The notes under the pieces were generated by a model. The model made no database searches, was not told the DNA's origin, and saw only the letters and a program-made list of their open reading frames with translations. 9,277 bases of DNA from Gammaproteobacteria bacterium (lineage in GTDB: Bacteria; Pseudomonadota; Gammaproteobacteria; UBA6429; Thiohalophilaceae), in NCBI GenBank assembly GCA_003233255.1, contig QILH01000303.1, forward strand, positions 1 to 9,277, written 5' to 3'. Shown here in pieces: positions 1 through 6,538 of the stretch. The translations under genes and the position numbers were made by a program. Numbering within the stretch: the stretch's first letter is position 1; the number at the start of each line of letters is the position of its first letter.

Positions 1-1
1 G

Positions 2-145
2 GAACAACGTGCACAGCAGTTTGATTTATTACGTAAGCGTTATCCGAAACGCCGTGAGTTTAGTTACTATCGTATTTCCAGCGGTGCTATTTCAGCAAAA
101 GAAATAAGTCTGTTGGCAAAACTGGGCTTTAACTTGAGCCTTTGA
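2..145 (+). CDS. 3' end of an unrecognised protein (partial)
   Basis: An open frame enters from the left edge and gives 47 C-terminal residues before a TGA stop. The visible tail is basic near its start (LRKRYPKRREF) and ends in a likely helix followed by LGFNLSL. I recognise no family. Its stop lies inside the 3' end of the convergent trmH gene, giving a 17-base tail-to-tail overlap, which is common for genuine compact gene ends. A second + frame is also open across the first 100 bases or so, so the frame choice rests on its running through to the convergent junction and on its natural-looking codon use. The start and most of the gene lie outside the window. Confidence 0.55.
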   Translation, partial: EQRAQQFDLLRKRYPKRREFSYYRISSGAISAKEISLLAKLGFNLSL

Positions 146-815
146 GTCGGGCATGAATATGCGCCTCACTTTCAAGTACTTCACCATCTTCATCCAGTGC
201 GGGATACGCCAGACCTTTGCGAGTATAAAATTCAGCCAGGCTTGGATGCGCCCATTCGAACAAGGTCTTATCAAAATCAGTTTGTGCAAGCTGTTGTCGA
301 TCATAAAAACCTGCTGTCAGTCGTTGTCGCTGGGCTTCAAATAATATAAGCGCTGCGGCAACAGACACATTTAGCGAATCAATCATTCCCAGCATCGGAA
401 CGATTATGTGCTCATCGGCCAGATCCAGACCGTCATGACTAACGCCAAACAGTTCGGTTCCCAACATAATCGCACAGGGTTGCGTGAAGTCGATCTGTCT
501 GAAATCACGTGCGCTATCCGTTAAGTGCGCAGCGTAGACCCGCATGTTTTGTCTTTTGACCACATCGACAGCCTGGGTTATATGATCATAGCGGTGTAGA
601 TTGACCCATTTACTCGAGCCCGAGCTAATGTATTTAGAGGTGCGTACCATGGGGTCAGGAGTAACGGCATGCACGTTAAATACACCAACGGCATCGCAGG
701 TGCGAATCACGGCAGACAGGTTATGCCCCTTATGAACCTTATCCATCACCACGCTGAGATCCAGTTGGCGACGTTGTAATATGGAGGTTAATTTTCTGAA
801 GCGTTCGGGCGTCAT
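129..815 (-). CDS. trmH: tRNA (guanosine(18)-2'-O)-methyltransferase TrmH
   Basis: A SPOUT-class (SpoU/TrmH) methyltransferase that uses S-adenosylmethionine to methylate the 2'-OH of G18 in the tRNA D-loop, in the cytoplasm as a homodimer. The protein has 228 residues, about the length of E. coli TrmH (229), and aligns from end to end in my memory of that sequence. Motif 1 is HNLSAVIRTCDAVG, with Asn32 and the expected catalytic Arg38. Motif 2 is IMLGTELFGVS with Glu121. Motif 3 is SLNVSVAAALILFEAQRQR with Asn149; motifs 2 and 3 build the trefoil-knot cofactor site. The C-terminal extension typical of the TrmH subfamily is present (RKGLAYP). The ATG start is preceded by a weak GGAA four bases upstream. 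In E. coli trmH sits between spoT and recG; here it stands alone, divergent from mazG, and its 3' end overlaps the gene entering from the left. Confidence 0.96.
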   Translation of the reverse strand: MTPERFRKLTSILQRRQLDLSVVMDKVHKGHNLSAVIRTCDAVGVFNVHAVTPDPMVRTSKYISSGSSKWVNLHRYDHITQAVDVVKRQNMRVYAAHLTDSARDFRQIDFTQPCAIMLGTELFGVSHDGLDLADEHIIVPMLGMIDSLNVSVAAALILFEAQRQRLTAGFYDRQQLAQTDFDKTLFEWAHPSLAEFYTRKGLAYPALDEDGEVLESEAHIHARLKGSS

Positions 816-855
816 GATTTCCAGTAACTATGTTTTGCGGTGTAATTAAAGTGTT

Positions 856-861
856 ATTGTA
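856..861 (-). promoter_or_regulatory. Possible -10 element for trmH
   Basis: In the 88-base gap between the divergent trmH and mazG genes, the minus strand reads TACAAT (5 of 6 matches to the sigma-70 -10 consensus). It would place a transcript start about 35 bases ahead of the trmH ATG. No good -35 hexamer is visible at 16-18 bases, so the call is weak. The mazG promoter must lie in the same gap, but I see no convincing hexamer pair for it. Confidence 0.25.
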
Positions 862-903
862 CGTGTCTGCCTGAAACTATGCATTTTAATTTAGGGAAAG
901 CCT

Positions 904-1698
904 ATGACGAATATACAACAACTGCTGGATATTATGTCTCGCCTGCGCGATCCAGAAGCAGGTTGCCCCTGGGATCAAAAGCAGACTTATCAATCCATCG
1001 TGCCGCATACTCTGGAAGAGGCCTATGAGGTTGCCGACACCATTGAGCGTGGCGATTTTGATGAACTGCGTGATGAACTGGGTGATCTATTATTTCAGAT
1101 CGTGTTTTATGCTCAGCTTGCCAAAGAAGAATCACGCTTCGAATTTGCCGATGTGGTTGATGCGATATCGGACAAATTAATCCGCCGTCATCCGCACGTG
1201 TTTGCCGATATGAAGTTTGCTAACGCCGATGATCAAACCGCACATTGGGAGGCCACCAAGGCCAAAGAACGCTCAGCGAAAACAGCGAGTGAACCGAGCC
1301 AGTTAGATGGGGTCGTCCAGGGTATGCCTGCGCTAAGTCTGGCGCGAAAACTTCAGTCACGTGCGGCACGGGTTGGATTTGACTGGCCATCGGAACAGGG
1401 CGTGTTTGCCAAGCTCGACGAAGAGGCCAATGAGTGTCGTGAGGCCTGGAGTGATGATGAAGCGCGCAGTGAGGAACTTGGTGACTTGTTGTTTACCTGT
1501 GTCAATCTCAGTCGGCATGCGGATGTCGATCCCGAACAGGCGCTGCGGATGGCGAATAAAAAATTCGAGCGGCGTTTTCGTATTATGGAATCACTTGCCA
1601 GCCAGAAAGGAATGCGATTGACAGAGTTGTCTACGACCCAGTGGGAAGGACTTTGGGAGCAGGCTAAAACCTCGGTCGTGCTGAAACAAGCTGAATGA
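904..1698 (+). CDS. mazG: Nucleoside triphosphate pyrophosphohydrolase MazG
   Basis: An all-alpha NTP pyrophosphohydrolase that hydrolyses (d)NTPs to the monophosphate and pyrophosphate. In E. coli it acts as a house-cleaning enzyme and affects (p)ppGpp levels during starvation. The protein has 264 residues against 263 in E. coli, with the standard two-domain layout. The N-terminal MazG domain carries EExxE (Glu38, Glu39, Glu42) followed by ExxD (Glu58, Asp61), the metal-binding set. The C-terminal domain, which is the catalytic one in the E. coli enzyme, has Glu173, Glu174 and Glu177 and then Glu191 and Asp194 in EELGDLLF. Between them lies the conserved KLQSRAARVGFDW segment. The ATG is preceded by AGGGA with six bases of spacing. 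No terminator is obvious after the stop. In E. coli the gene follows mazEF; no toxin-antitoxin pair is present here, so the symbol refers to the enzyme only. Confidence 0.97.
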   Translation: MTNIQQLLDIMSRLRDPEAGCPWDQKQTYQSIVPHTLEEAYEVADTIERGDFDELRDELGDLLFQIVFYAQLAKEESRFEFADVVDAISDKLIRRHPHVFADMKFANADDQTAHWEATKAKERSAKTASEPSQLDGVVQGMPALSLARKLQSRAARVGFDWPSEQGVFAKLDEEANECREAWSDDEARSEELGDLLFTCVNLSRHADVDPEQALRMANKKFERRFRIMESLASQKGMRLTELSTTQWEGLWEQAKTSVVLKQAE

Positions 1699-1810
1699 AT
1701 TTGTCAGTTGATGATGGTTTGCTATTTCTTCCGCTTATCTGGCACTTATAGTGTGCGTCAAATATAAGAATGCACTAATGCAAGTCATTTTAAGTTGTTG
1801 ATTTAATATA

Positions 1811-1840
1811 GGTGCACAGATATGGCTCAGCTGATGCACC
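1811..1840. repeat. Inverted repeat around the sigma-54-like element
   Basis: The arms GGTGCA (1811-1816) and TGCACC (1835-1840) are perfect inverted repeats separated by 18 bases, and the central part contains a second small palindrome, TCAGCTGA. The right arm overlaps the -12 part of the sigma-54-like element. The half-sites resemble those of NtrC operators (TGCACC-N5-GGTGCA), but the order and spacing are reversed, so a canonical NtrC site is not claimed. It could be an operator for another regulator, an RNA hairpin if transcription starts upstream, or chance. Confidence 0.4.
1823..1838 (+). promoter_or_regulatory. Sigma-54-like (-24/-12) promoter ahead of amtB
   Basis: TGGCTC followed by TGCA, with exactly ten bases between the GG (1824-1825) and the GC (1836-1837), which is the invariant spacing of RpoN promoters. 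It departs from the TGGCACG-N4-TTGCA consensus at three positions. Transcription would start near 1849, leaving a leader of about 95 bases before amtB. Control of amtB by RpoN and NtrC is well established in enterobacteria, which makes the match more credible, but no canonical NtrC enhancer was found upstream. Confidence 0.45.
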
Positions 1841-1886
1841 GTTAAAGTTCAAAATGATTGAAAAAGGCCTGCATCAAATTTTACGG

Positions 1887-1895
1887 TGGTATAAC
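1887..1895 (+). promoter_or_regulatory. Extended -10 sigma-70-like promoter ahead of amtB
   Basis: TGGTATAAC forms an extended -10 (TGn plus TATAAC, 5 of 6 matches). It would start a transcript near 1902, with a 40-odd base leader to the amtB ATG. No good -35 is visible, which is tolerated in extended -10 promoters. It could provide basal expression beside the upstream sigma-54-like site. Confidence 0.35.
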
Positions 1896-1944
1896 ATCGT
1901 CTAAAAATTAATAAGACCAAAAAAATAATATAAGGAGAGGTGTC

Positions 1945-3264
1945 ATGACTACCAACCTGGCTGGACGACTCAGCCTGTTATCCATCGTGTTGATTTTCCC
2001 TAATATCGCTACGGCTGCGACCTTTGACTCGGGTTATACCGCGTGGATGTTGACCGCAACTGTGCTCGTATTGTTCATGACCATTCCGGGCCTGTCGTTG
2101 TTTTATGCCGGAATGGTGCGATCTAAAAATGTATTGTCGGTGCTCATGCAGTGTTTTGCCATTACCTGTATGGCATCCATCATCTGGATAGCCGTCGGTT
2201 ATAGCCTGGCGTTAAATGGTGATCATTCTTTGTGGGGAAGTCTGGACAAGGCTTTTCTGGATGGTGTCACTCGCGATTCGATTTTTTTAGACAAGATACC
2301 TGAAAACGTCTGGGTGATGTTTCAAATGACCTTTGCCATTATTACCCCGGCGTTGATCGTGGGTGGTTTTGCCGAACGCATGAAATTTTCGGCGATGATG
2401 TTATTCAGTGCCTTCTGGCTACTGCTGGTGTACGTGCCGGTTTGTTATTGGGTGTGGTCTGATAATGGCTGGTTGTTACAAAAAGGTATGATCGACTTTG
2501 CCGGTGGTACGGTGGTGCATATTAATGCCGGTGTGGCCGCATTGGTCACCGCGGTTTATCTGGGTCGACGCAAGGGCTTTCCCGACACCGCGATGCCACC
2601 ACACAATTTAACCATGACCGTTGCCGGAGCCGGTATGTTGTGGGTAGGCTGGTTTGGCTTTAATGCTGGTAGCGCAATCGTGATGGGCGATGATCTTTTC
2701 CGTGATGCGGGCAGTGCGATGCTGGTGACGCACATCAGTGCGGCGATGGGCGCGTTGGCGTGGATGACCATGGAATGGATGAAATATCGTAAACCCAGTG
2801 TGCTCGGTATAGTCACCGGCATGGTGGCGGGTTTGGGTACGATCACGCCGGCATCAGGGCATGTTGGGCCGATGGGCGCGATGATTATCGGTTTATCCGC
2901 CGGTGTGGTGTGTTACTTTGCGACGCACTATATAAAACGTAAGCTCAAGATCGATGACTCCCTCGACGTGTTCCCGGTGCACGGTGTGGGCGGTATTCTG
3001 GGTACCATGGCCGTCGGCGTATTTGCATTTACCGCCGGTGGCATCAACGAACCCAAAGACAGTGAGGCCAGTGTTGCCTCGGCCATAATCGATCAACTTG
3101 GCGTGCAGGCGACAGGCGTCGTGGCTACCATCATCTGGTGTGGTGTACTCAGTTGGTTGATTCTAAAGGTCGTCGATATGATGGTGGGGGTTCGGGTGAG
3201 CTCAGAAGAAGAACTTGAAGGTCTCGACATCACCATGCATGAAGAGACGGGTTATAATTTATAA
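1945..3264 (+). CDS. amtB: Ammonium transporter AmtB
   Basis: An inner-membrane Amt/Mep/Rh-family channel that takes up ammonium as a homotrimer. The 439 residues begin with a signal peptide (hydrophobic run 9-20, likely cleavage at ATA|A around residue 24), as in E. coli AmtB, followed by the eleven-helix core. Diagnostic residues are visible: the twin pore histidines His192 (GGTVVHIN) and His346 (PVHGVGG), Asp184 next to the ammonium site, the phenylalanine gate Phe130 and Phe239 (WFGFNAGSA), Ser243, and Trp171. The C-terminal tail ends in VRVSSEEELEGLDITMHEET, keeping the EGLD...H.E pattern that binds PII proteins. The ATG follows a strong AGGAGAGG with four bases of spacing. The gene is monocistronic, flanked by its own upstream region and a strong terminator. 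The usual adjacent glnK is missing, so the PII partner must be encoded elsewhere. Confidence 0.97.
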   Translation: MTTNLAGRLSLLSIVLIFPNIATAATFDSGYTAWMLTATVLVLFMTIPGLSLFYAGMVRSKNVLSVLMQCFAITCMASIIWIAVGYSLALNGDHSLWGSLDKAFLDGVTRDSIFLDKIPENVWVMFQMTFAIITPALIVGGFAERMKFSAMMLFSAFWLLLVYVPVCYWVWSDNGWLLQKGMIDFAGGTVVHINAGVAALVTAVYLGRRKGFPDTAMPPHNLTMTVAGAGMLWVGWFGFNAGSAIVMGDDLFRDAGSAMLVTHISAAMGALAWMTMEWMKYRKPSVLGIVTGMVAGLGTITPASGHVGPMGAMIIGLSAGVVCYFATHYIKRKLKIDDSLDVFPVHGVGGILGTMAVGVFAFTAGGINEPKDSEASVASAIIDQLGVQATGVVATIIWCGVLSWLILKVVDMMVGVRVSSEEELEGLDITMHEETGYNL

Positions 3265-3288
3265 CGATTGATTCTTTAAACTCGAATA

Positions 3289-3318
3289 AAAATGGGTGCT
3301 TCGGCACCCATTTTGTTT
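3289..3318 (+). terminator. Rho-independent terminator after amtB
   Basis: An 11-base-pair perfect stem (AAAATGGGTGC / GCACCCATTTT) closed by a stable TTCG tetraloop on a C-G pair, followed by TTTTGTTT. It starts about 25 bases after the amtB stop. The A-run on the left arm could also serve as a U-run for the opposite strand. It separates amtB from the exporter operon. Confidence 0.95.
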
Positions 3319-3345
3319 GCTGGAAGATGTTTAACTTAGTATAAC
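3317..3345 (+). promoter_or_regulatory. Candidate sigma-70 promoter for the exporter operon
   Basis: TTGCTG (3317-3322), a 17-base spacer, then TATAAC (3340-3345). This gives 4 of 6 and 5 of 6 matches with ideal spacing. The -35 begins at the end of the amtB terminator, so the promoter is the first possible one for the downstream operon. It implies a leader of about 125 bases. No experimental-type support is available from sequence alone. Confidence 0.4.
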
Positions 3346-3371
3346 GTTTCTATGAAGCAAGATGATTCTCG

Positions 3372-3385
3372 TATGAATATTCATA
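3372..3385. promoter_or_regulatory. 14-base perfect palindrome, possible operator
   Basis: TATGAATATTCATA is a perfect palindrome placed about 30 bases downstream of the candidate promoter and about 95 bases ahead of the adaptor gene. Its size suits a dimeric repressor of the TetR or MarR kind that often controls efflux operons, but no regulator gene is next to it in the window. The surrounding sequence is AT-rich, which raises the probability of a chance palindrome. Confidence 0.35.
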
Positions 3386-3468
3386 ATTTTTTCAAATTTA
3401 AATAGTTATTTGTAAAAACTTCTTCTTTCGAATGTGAGAGTGCTGTAGTAGAGTATTTACTATCTTTT

Positions 3469-3473
3469 AGGAG
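3469..3473 (+). promoter_or_regulatory. Ribosome binding site deciding the adaptor start
   Basis: AGGAG lies six bases ahead of the ATG at 3480 but only three bases ahead of the in-frame GTG at 3477. The spacing favours the ATG as the start of the adaptor protein. Confidence 0.75.
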
Positions 3474-3479
3474 ATTGTG

Positions 3480-4631
3480 ATGTTCAATCAAAAACGACTC
3501 ATCGTTATAAGCACTGTCCTGGTAGTCGTTGTTATTGTTTCTATTTTTGTGCTCAAACGTGCTAAACCGGTCGCGGTGTTACTAACAACGGTCGAAATAG
3601 GCTCCGTTGAGCGCACTGTAACCAATACTCGGGCAGGTACGCTCAAGGCTTGTCGACGTGCGCGTTTATCTCCATCCATTGGAGGGCAAATCTCAAATTT
3701 ACCCGTACGTGACGGCGATGTCGTTAAGGCCGGACAAATTTTATTTGAAATTTGGAACGAGGATTTACAAGCGCAGATGCAACTTGCTAAAAGTGAACTT
3801 CAGGCAAGCCAGGCTCGTGCTAAGGAGGCATGTGTATTGGCTGAGGTGGCGAAACACGAGGCAAAACGCTTAACCCTGTTACGTAAAAAAGCCCTGACCT
3901 CGGATGAGAAAGTAGATCAGGCGGTCGGGCTGGCGGAATCAAAACATGCCGGGTGTGATGCAGCAACGTCGATGATCAACGTTAGCCAGTCGCGTGTTGC
4001 CGTGGCTCAGGCCGCACTGGATCGCACACGTTTAACGGCTCCATTTGCGGGCACCATCGCCGAAGTGAATGGTGAGCTTGGCGAGTATGTCACACCATCG
4101 CCAGTAGGTGTGCAAACGCAACCTGCTATCGATTTGATTGACAGTAGTTGCCTGTACGTGGCAGCTCCCATCGATGAAGTCGATGCGCCTGAAATAAAGG
4201 CAGGCATGACGGCCAGAATTTCACTGGACGCTTTTGGTAAGGAATATTTCAAAGGTAAGGTACGCCGGGTTGCCCCGTATGTACTCGATATCGAAAAGCA
4301 GGCTCGTACCGTTGATATCGAAGTCAATTTTCTTTCCGAAAAAGATAAAACTAATATGTTGCCCGGTTACACGGCCGATGTTGAAGTGATCATCAATGCC
4401 CATACCGGCGTCCTGCGTATACCGAGTGAAGCAATACTGGAAGGCAATCGAGTGTATCTATATGACGCTGATAATCAAACGATAAATGGGGTTGATATCG
4501 TCAGTGGATTGAGTAACTGGCAGTTTACAGAAATTAAGTCCGGGCTTGAAGAAGGACAACAGATTGTATTGTCGATCGATCAGGACGGGCTAGTGGATGG
4601 TGCTCGAATTAAAATTGAAAAAGAAGACTAA
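3480..4631 (+). CDS. Periplasmic adaptor of a MacAB-type exporter (HlyD/MFP family)
   Basis: A membrane-fusion (periplasmic adaptor) protein of 383 residues, expected to link an inner-membrane ABC transporter to an outer-membrane channel. A single N-terminal membrane anchor (about 7-25) is not followed by a lipobox cysteine. Then come the first lipoyl half (about 62-93, VRDGDVVKAGQILFEIW), a two-helix hairpin rich in Ala, Glu and Lys (about 94-183), the second lipoyl half (RLTAPFAGTIAEVNGELGEY, 184-203), a beta-barrel (about 219-305) and a membrane-proximal domain to the C-terminus. At the hairpin turn Arg130, Leu134 and Ser141 match the R-x3-L-x6-S pattern known from TolC-docking adaptors such as AcrA and MacA. 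The gene opens a five-gene operon and lies 12 bases ahead of the ATPase gene. A GTG three bases upstream is a less likely start. The domain call is firm; the name macA is not used because the substrate is unknown. Confidence 0.92.
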   Translation: MFNQKRLIVISTVLVVVVIVSIFVLKRAKPVAVLLTTVEIGSVERTVTNTRAGTLKACRRARLSPSIGGQISNLPVRDGDVVKAGQILFEIWNEDLQAQMQLAKSELQASQARAKEACVLAEVAKHEAKRLTLLRKKALTSDEKVDQAVGLAESKHAGCDAATSMINVSQSRVAVAQAALDRTRLTAPFAGTIAEVNGELGEYVTPSPVGVQTQPAIDLIDSSCLYVAAPIDEVDAPEIKAGMTARISLDAFGKEYFKGKVRRVAPYVLDIEKQARTVDIEVNFLSEKDKTNMLPGYTADVEVIINAHTGVLRIPSEAILEGNRVYLYDADNQTINGVDIVSGLSNWQFTEIKSGLEEGQQIVLSIDQDGLVDGARIKIEKED

Positions 4632-4643
4632 GTCAGACGCCTT

Positions 4644-5342
4644 ATGATCAAACTGCAGAAGATTCATCGCAATTTTCAAGTCGGTGATCAGATCGTACAT
4701 GCGCTGGATGATATCAATCTTGAGATAGCACAGGGTGAATACGTTTCTGTTATGGGGCCCTCCGGTTCAGGGAAATCAACGTTATTAAACCTGATTGGCA
4801 TGCTCGACCACCCAAGTTCGGGCGAATATTATCTGAATGACAAAAACGTCACCGAGTTAGGTGAGGTTGAAGAGGCGCAAATACGGAATAAAAATATAGG
4901 CTTCGTTTTTCAGGCCTTTCATCTCGTGCCTCGCCTGAGTGCCGCTGAAAATATAGAGCTACCGTTGATGCTCGCGGGGATTGAGCCATCGATAAGGGAT
5001 GCAAAGGTTAGCCTGGCTCTTGAATCATTGAACCTGACCGAACGGGCACGCCATAAACCGGAACAATTATCAGGAGGGCAACGGCAACGTGTGGCCATTG
5101 CGCGAGCGACCATTACCGAACCGGCGGTGTTGCTGGCTGATGAACCAACTGGAAACCTGGATCAAAAATCCGGGCACGATGTCATGGATATTCTGGAAGC
5201 GTTGAATCAACGTGGTATAACATTAATTATGGTCACGCATGATCAAAGTTTAGGAGATCGATCTGCGCGCTCAATTAAAATGATCGATGGTCGTATTGAA
5301 TCTGACAACCTTAACAAAATAGATCATGCTACAGTCTCGTGA
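4644..5342 (+). CDS. ABC transporter ATP-binding protein (LolD/MacB class)
   Basis: A cytoplasmic nucleotide-binding subunit of 232 residues that should dimerise and power the two permeases encoded next to it. All motifs are intact: Walker A GPSGSGKST (38-46), Q-loop Gln90, signature LSGGQ (142-146), Walker B VLLADE ending in catalytic Glu167, D-loop NLD (171-173) and H-loop His199. The sequence belongs to the LolD/FtsE/MacB group, which drives mechanotransmission-type transporters. In E. coli MacB the ATPase is fused to the permease; here it is a separate gene. No clear Shine-Dalgarno precedes the ATG, and it starts 12 bases after the adaptor stop, so coupled translation is likely. Its last 17 bases overlap the first permease gene. 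A LolCDE role is unlikely because a periplasmic adaptor leads the operon. Confidence 0.94.
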   Translation: MIKLQKIHRNFQVGDQIVHALDDINLEIAQGEYVSVMGPSGSGKSTLLNLIGMLDHPSSGEYYLNDKNVTELGEVEEAQIRNKNIGFVFQAFHLVPRLSAAENIELPLMLAGIEPSIRDAKVSLALESLNLTERARHKPEQLSGGQRQRVAIARATITEPAVLLADEPTGNLDQKSGHDVMDILEALNQRGITLIMVTHDQSLGDRSARSIKMIDGRIESDNLNKIDHATVS

Positions 5343-6537
5343 TGTTATTACTTTTGCCTGGCAGGCCTTAAAAGGGTATCGAACCCGAACCATTCTAATG
5401 TTAATCGCAATGAGCATCGGTGTCGCCTCGGTGCTGGTATTAACCTCACTGGGGGAAGGCGCGCGTCGATATGTGCGCGGTGAATTCGCCTCACTCGGAA
5501 CCAATCTGATCATTGTCATACCGGGGCGCAGTGAAACCTCGGGTGCGGGTTTGAGCAACATGATGGGTGTGACCCCAAGGGATTTAACGCTCGCCGATGC
5601 CAATGCGCTGACACGTCATCCTAAAGTGAAACAGATTGCCCCGCTCAACATCGGTGGCGCCGAGATCTCATGGCAAAATCGCAAACGCGAAGTCACGGTG
5701 ATGGGAACCAGTCGTGAACTTCTGAGTATCCGTCACTGGTCTTTGTCACGTGGTAAGTTTTTACCCGACAGCGACTGGGAACGAGCCAGCCCGGTCTGTG
5801 TTATCGGCAAAAAGATACGTGATGAAATTTTTTCGGCACATAATGCGCTGGGTCAATGGGTTCGCATTGGCGATAATCGCTGCCGGATTATAGGAATTTT
5901 ATCATCAGAGGGTCAATCGATTGGGATTAATGTTGATGAAGTCGTGATTATTCCGGTGGCCTCGGCACAGGCGTTATTTAATACCCCGTCACTGTTTAGA
6001 ATATTTATCGAAGCAAAGACGCGAAAATCCATCCCAAAAGTGATTCAGTTTAGCAAAGACACAATCAAGGCCCGACATCAGGGCGAAGAGGACATTACGG
6101 TCGTAACACAAGATGCGGTGCTCGCCACGTTCGACAATATTTTAAGTGTATTGACTTATGCCCTTGGCGGGATTGCCGGGATCAGTCTAGCGGTGGCCGG
6201 TATTTTGATCATGAATGTGATGTTAGTTGCAGTGTCGCAACGTACTGCAGAGATTGGTTTGCTAAAGGCCCTGGGCGCTTCGCATAAAGGGATCATTATT
6301 CTTATTCTAACCGAGGCCATGTTGCTATCCGCCATCGGCGGGATTATTGGATTAGCTATCGGACAACTGGGTGCCTGGGGGATACGATATGCTGTCCCGG
6401 AGTTGCCGGCCTATCCTCCGATATGGGCGGCAGTTCTGTCTTTTTCAGTGGCCATAATTACCGGCGCTATTTTTTGTTTGCTGCCCGCGCGCAAGGCGTC
6501 AAAGCTTGATCCGGTGTTGGCATTGGCGAAACGATGA
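5326..6537 (+). CDS. MacB/FtsX-type ABC permease, first copy
   Basis: An inner-membrane permease of 403 residues with the four-helix MacB layout: TM1 at about 22-42, a large periplasmic MacB_PCD-like domain (about 45-270), then TM2 (278-303), TM3 (about 323-350) and TM4 (about 365-386). The cytoplasmic segment after TM2, SQRTAEIGLLKALGAS, is the conserved FtsX-family coupling region that contacts the ATPase. The C-terminus has the family's PARKASKLDPVLAL ending. The start overlaps the ATPase gene by 17 bases and has no visible Shine-Dalgarno. It resembles the following permease along its whole length (for example the LTSxGEG segment after TM1 and the shared PLG/ALGQ...RIG stretch), so the pair looks like an old tandem duplication that now forms a heterodimer. 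The substrate cannot be read from sequence. Confidence 0.92.
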   Translation: MLQSRDVITFAWQALKGYRTRTILMLIAMSIGVASVLVLTSLGEGARRYVRGEFASLGTNLIIVIPGRSETSGAGLSNMMGVTPRDLTLADANALTRHPKVKQIAPLNIGGAEISWQNRKREVTVMGTSRELLSIRHWSLSRGKFLPDSDWERASPVCVIGKKIRDEIFSAHNALGQWVRIGDNRCRIIGILSSEGQSIGINVDEVVIIPVASAQALFNTPSLFRIFIEAKTRKSIPKVIQFSKDTIKARHQGEEDITVVTQDAVLATFDNILSVLTYALGGIAGISLAVAGILIMNVMLVAVSQRTAEIGLLKALGASHKGIIILILTEAMLLSAIGGIIGLAIGQLGAWGIRYAVPELPAYPPIWAAVLSFSVAIITGAIFCLLPARKASKLDPVLALAKR

Positions 6538-6538
6538 C

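Noticed and set aside
1740..1755. Second sigma-54-like element starting with a perfect TGGCAC, upstream of amtB
   Set aside because: The -24 half is perfect, but at the required ten-base distance the -12 half reads GT rather than the essential GC. The downstream element at 1823 has correct spacing and is preferred.
1760..1816. Canonical NtrC enhancer upstream of amtB from the TGCACT and GGTGCA half-sites
   Set aside because: The two half-sites are more than 30 bases apart, whereas NtrC dimers bind arms spaced about five bases apart.
2556..2846. Open minus-strand frame inside amtB
   Set aside because: It is antisense to a strongly conserved coding region, has no ribosome binding site or known domain, and its composition is that of a shadow frame.
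4007..4327. Open minus-strand frame inside the adaptor gene
   Set aside because: Rich in Ser, Ala and Thr as expected from reading codons backward, with no recognisable domain and fully covered by a real gene.
6506..6538. TTG start giving a longer second permease
   Set aside because: It would add residues translated from inside the preceding gene (IRCWHWRNDD) that do not fit the family N-terminus; the ATG at 6539 aligns with the sister permease start.
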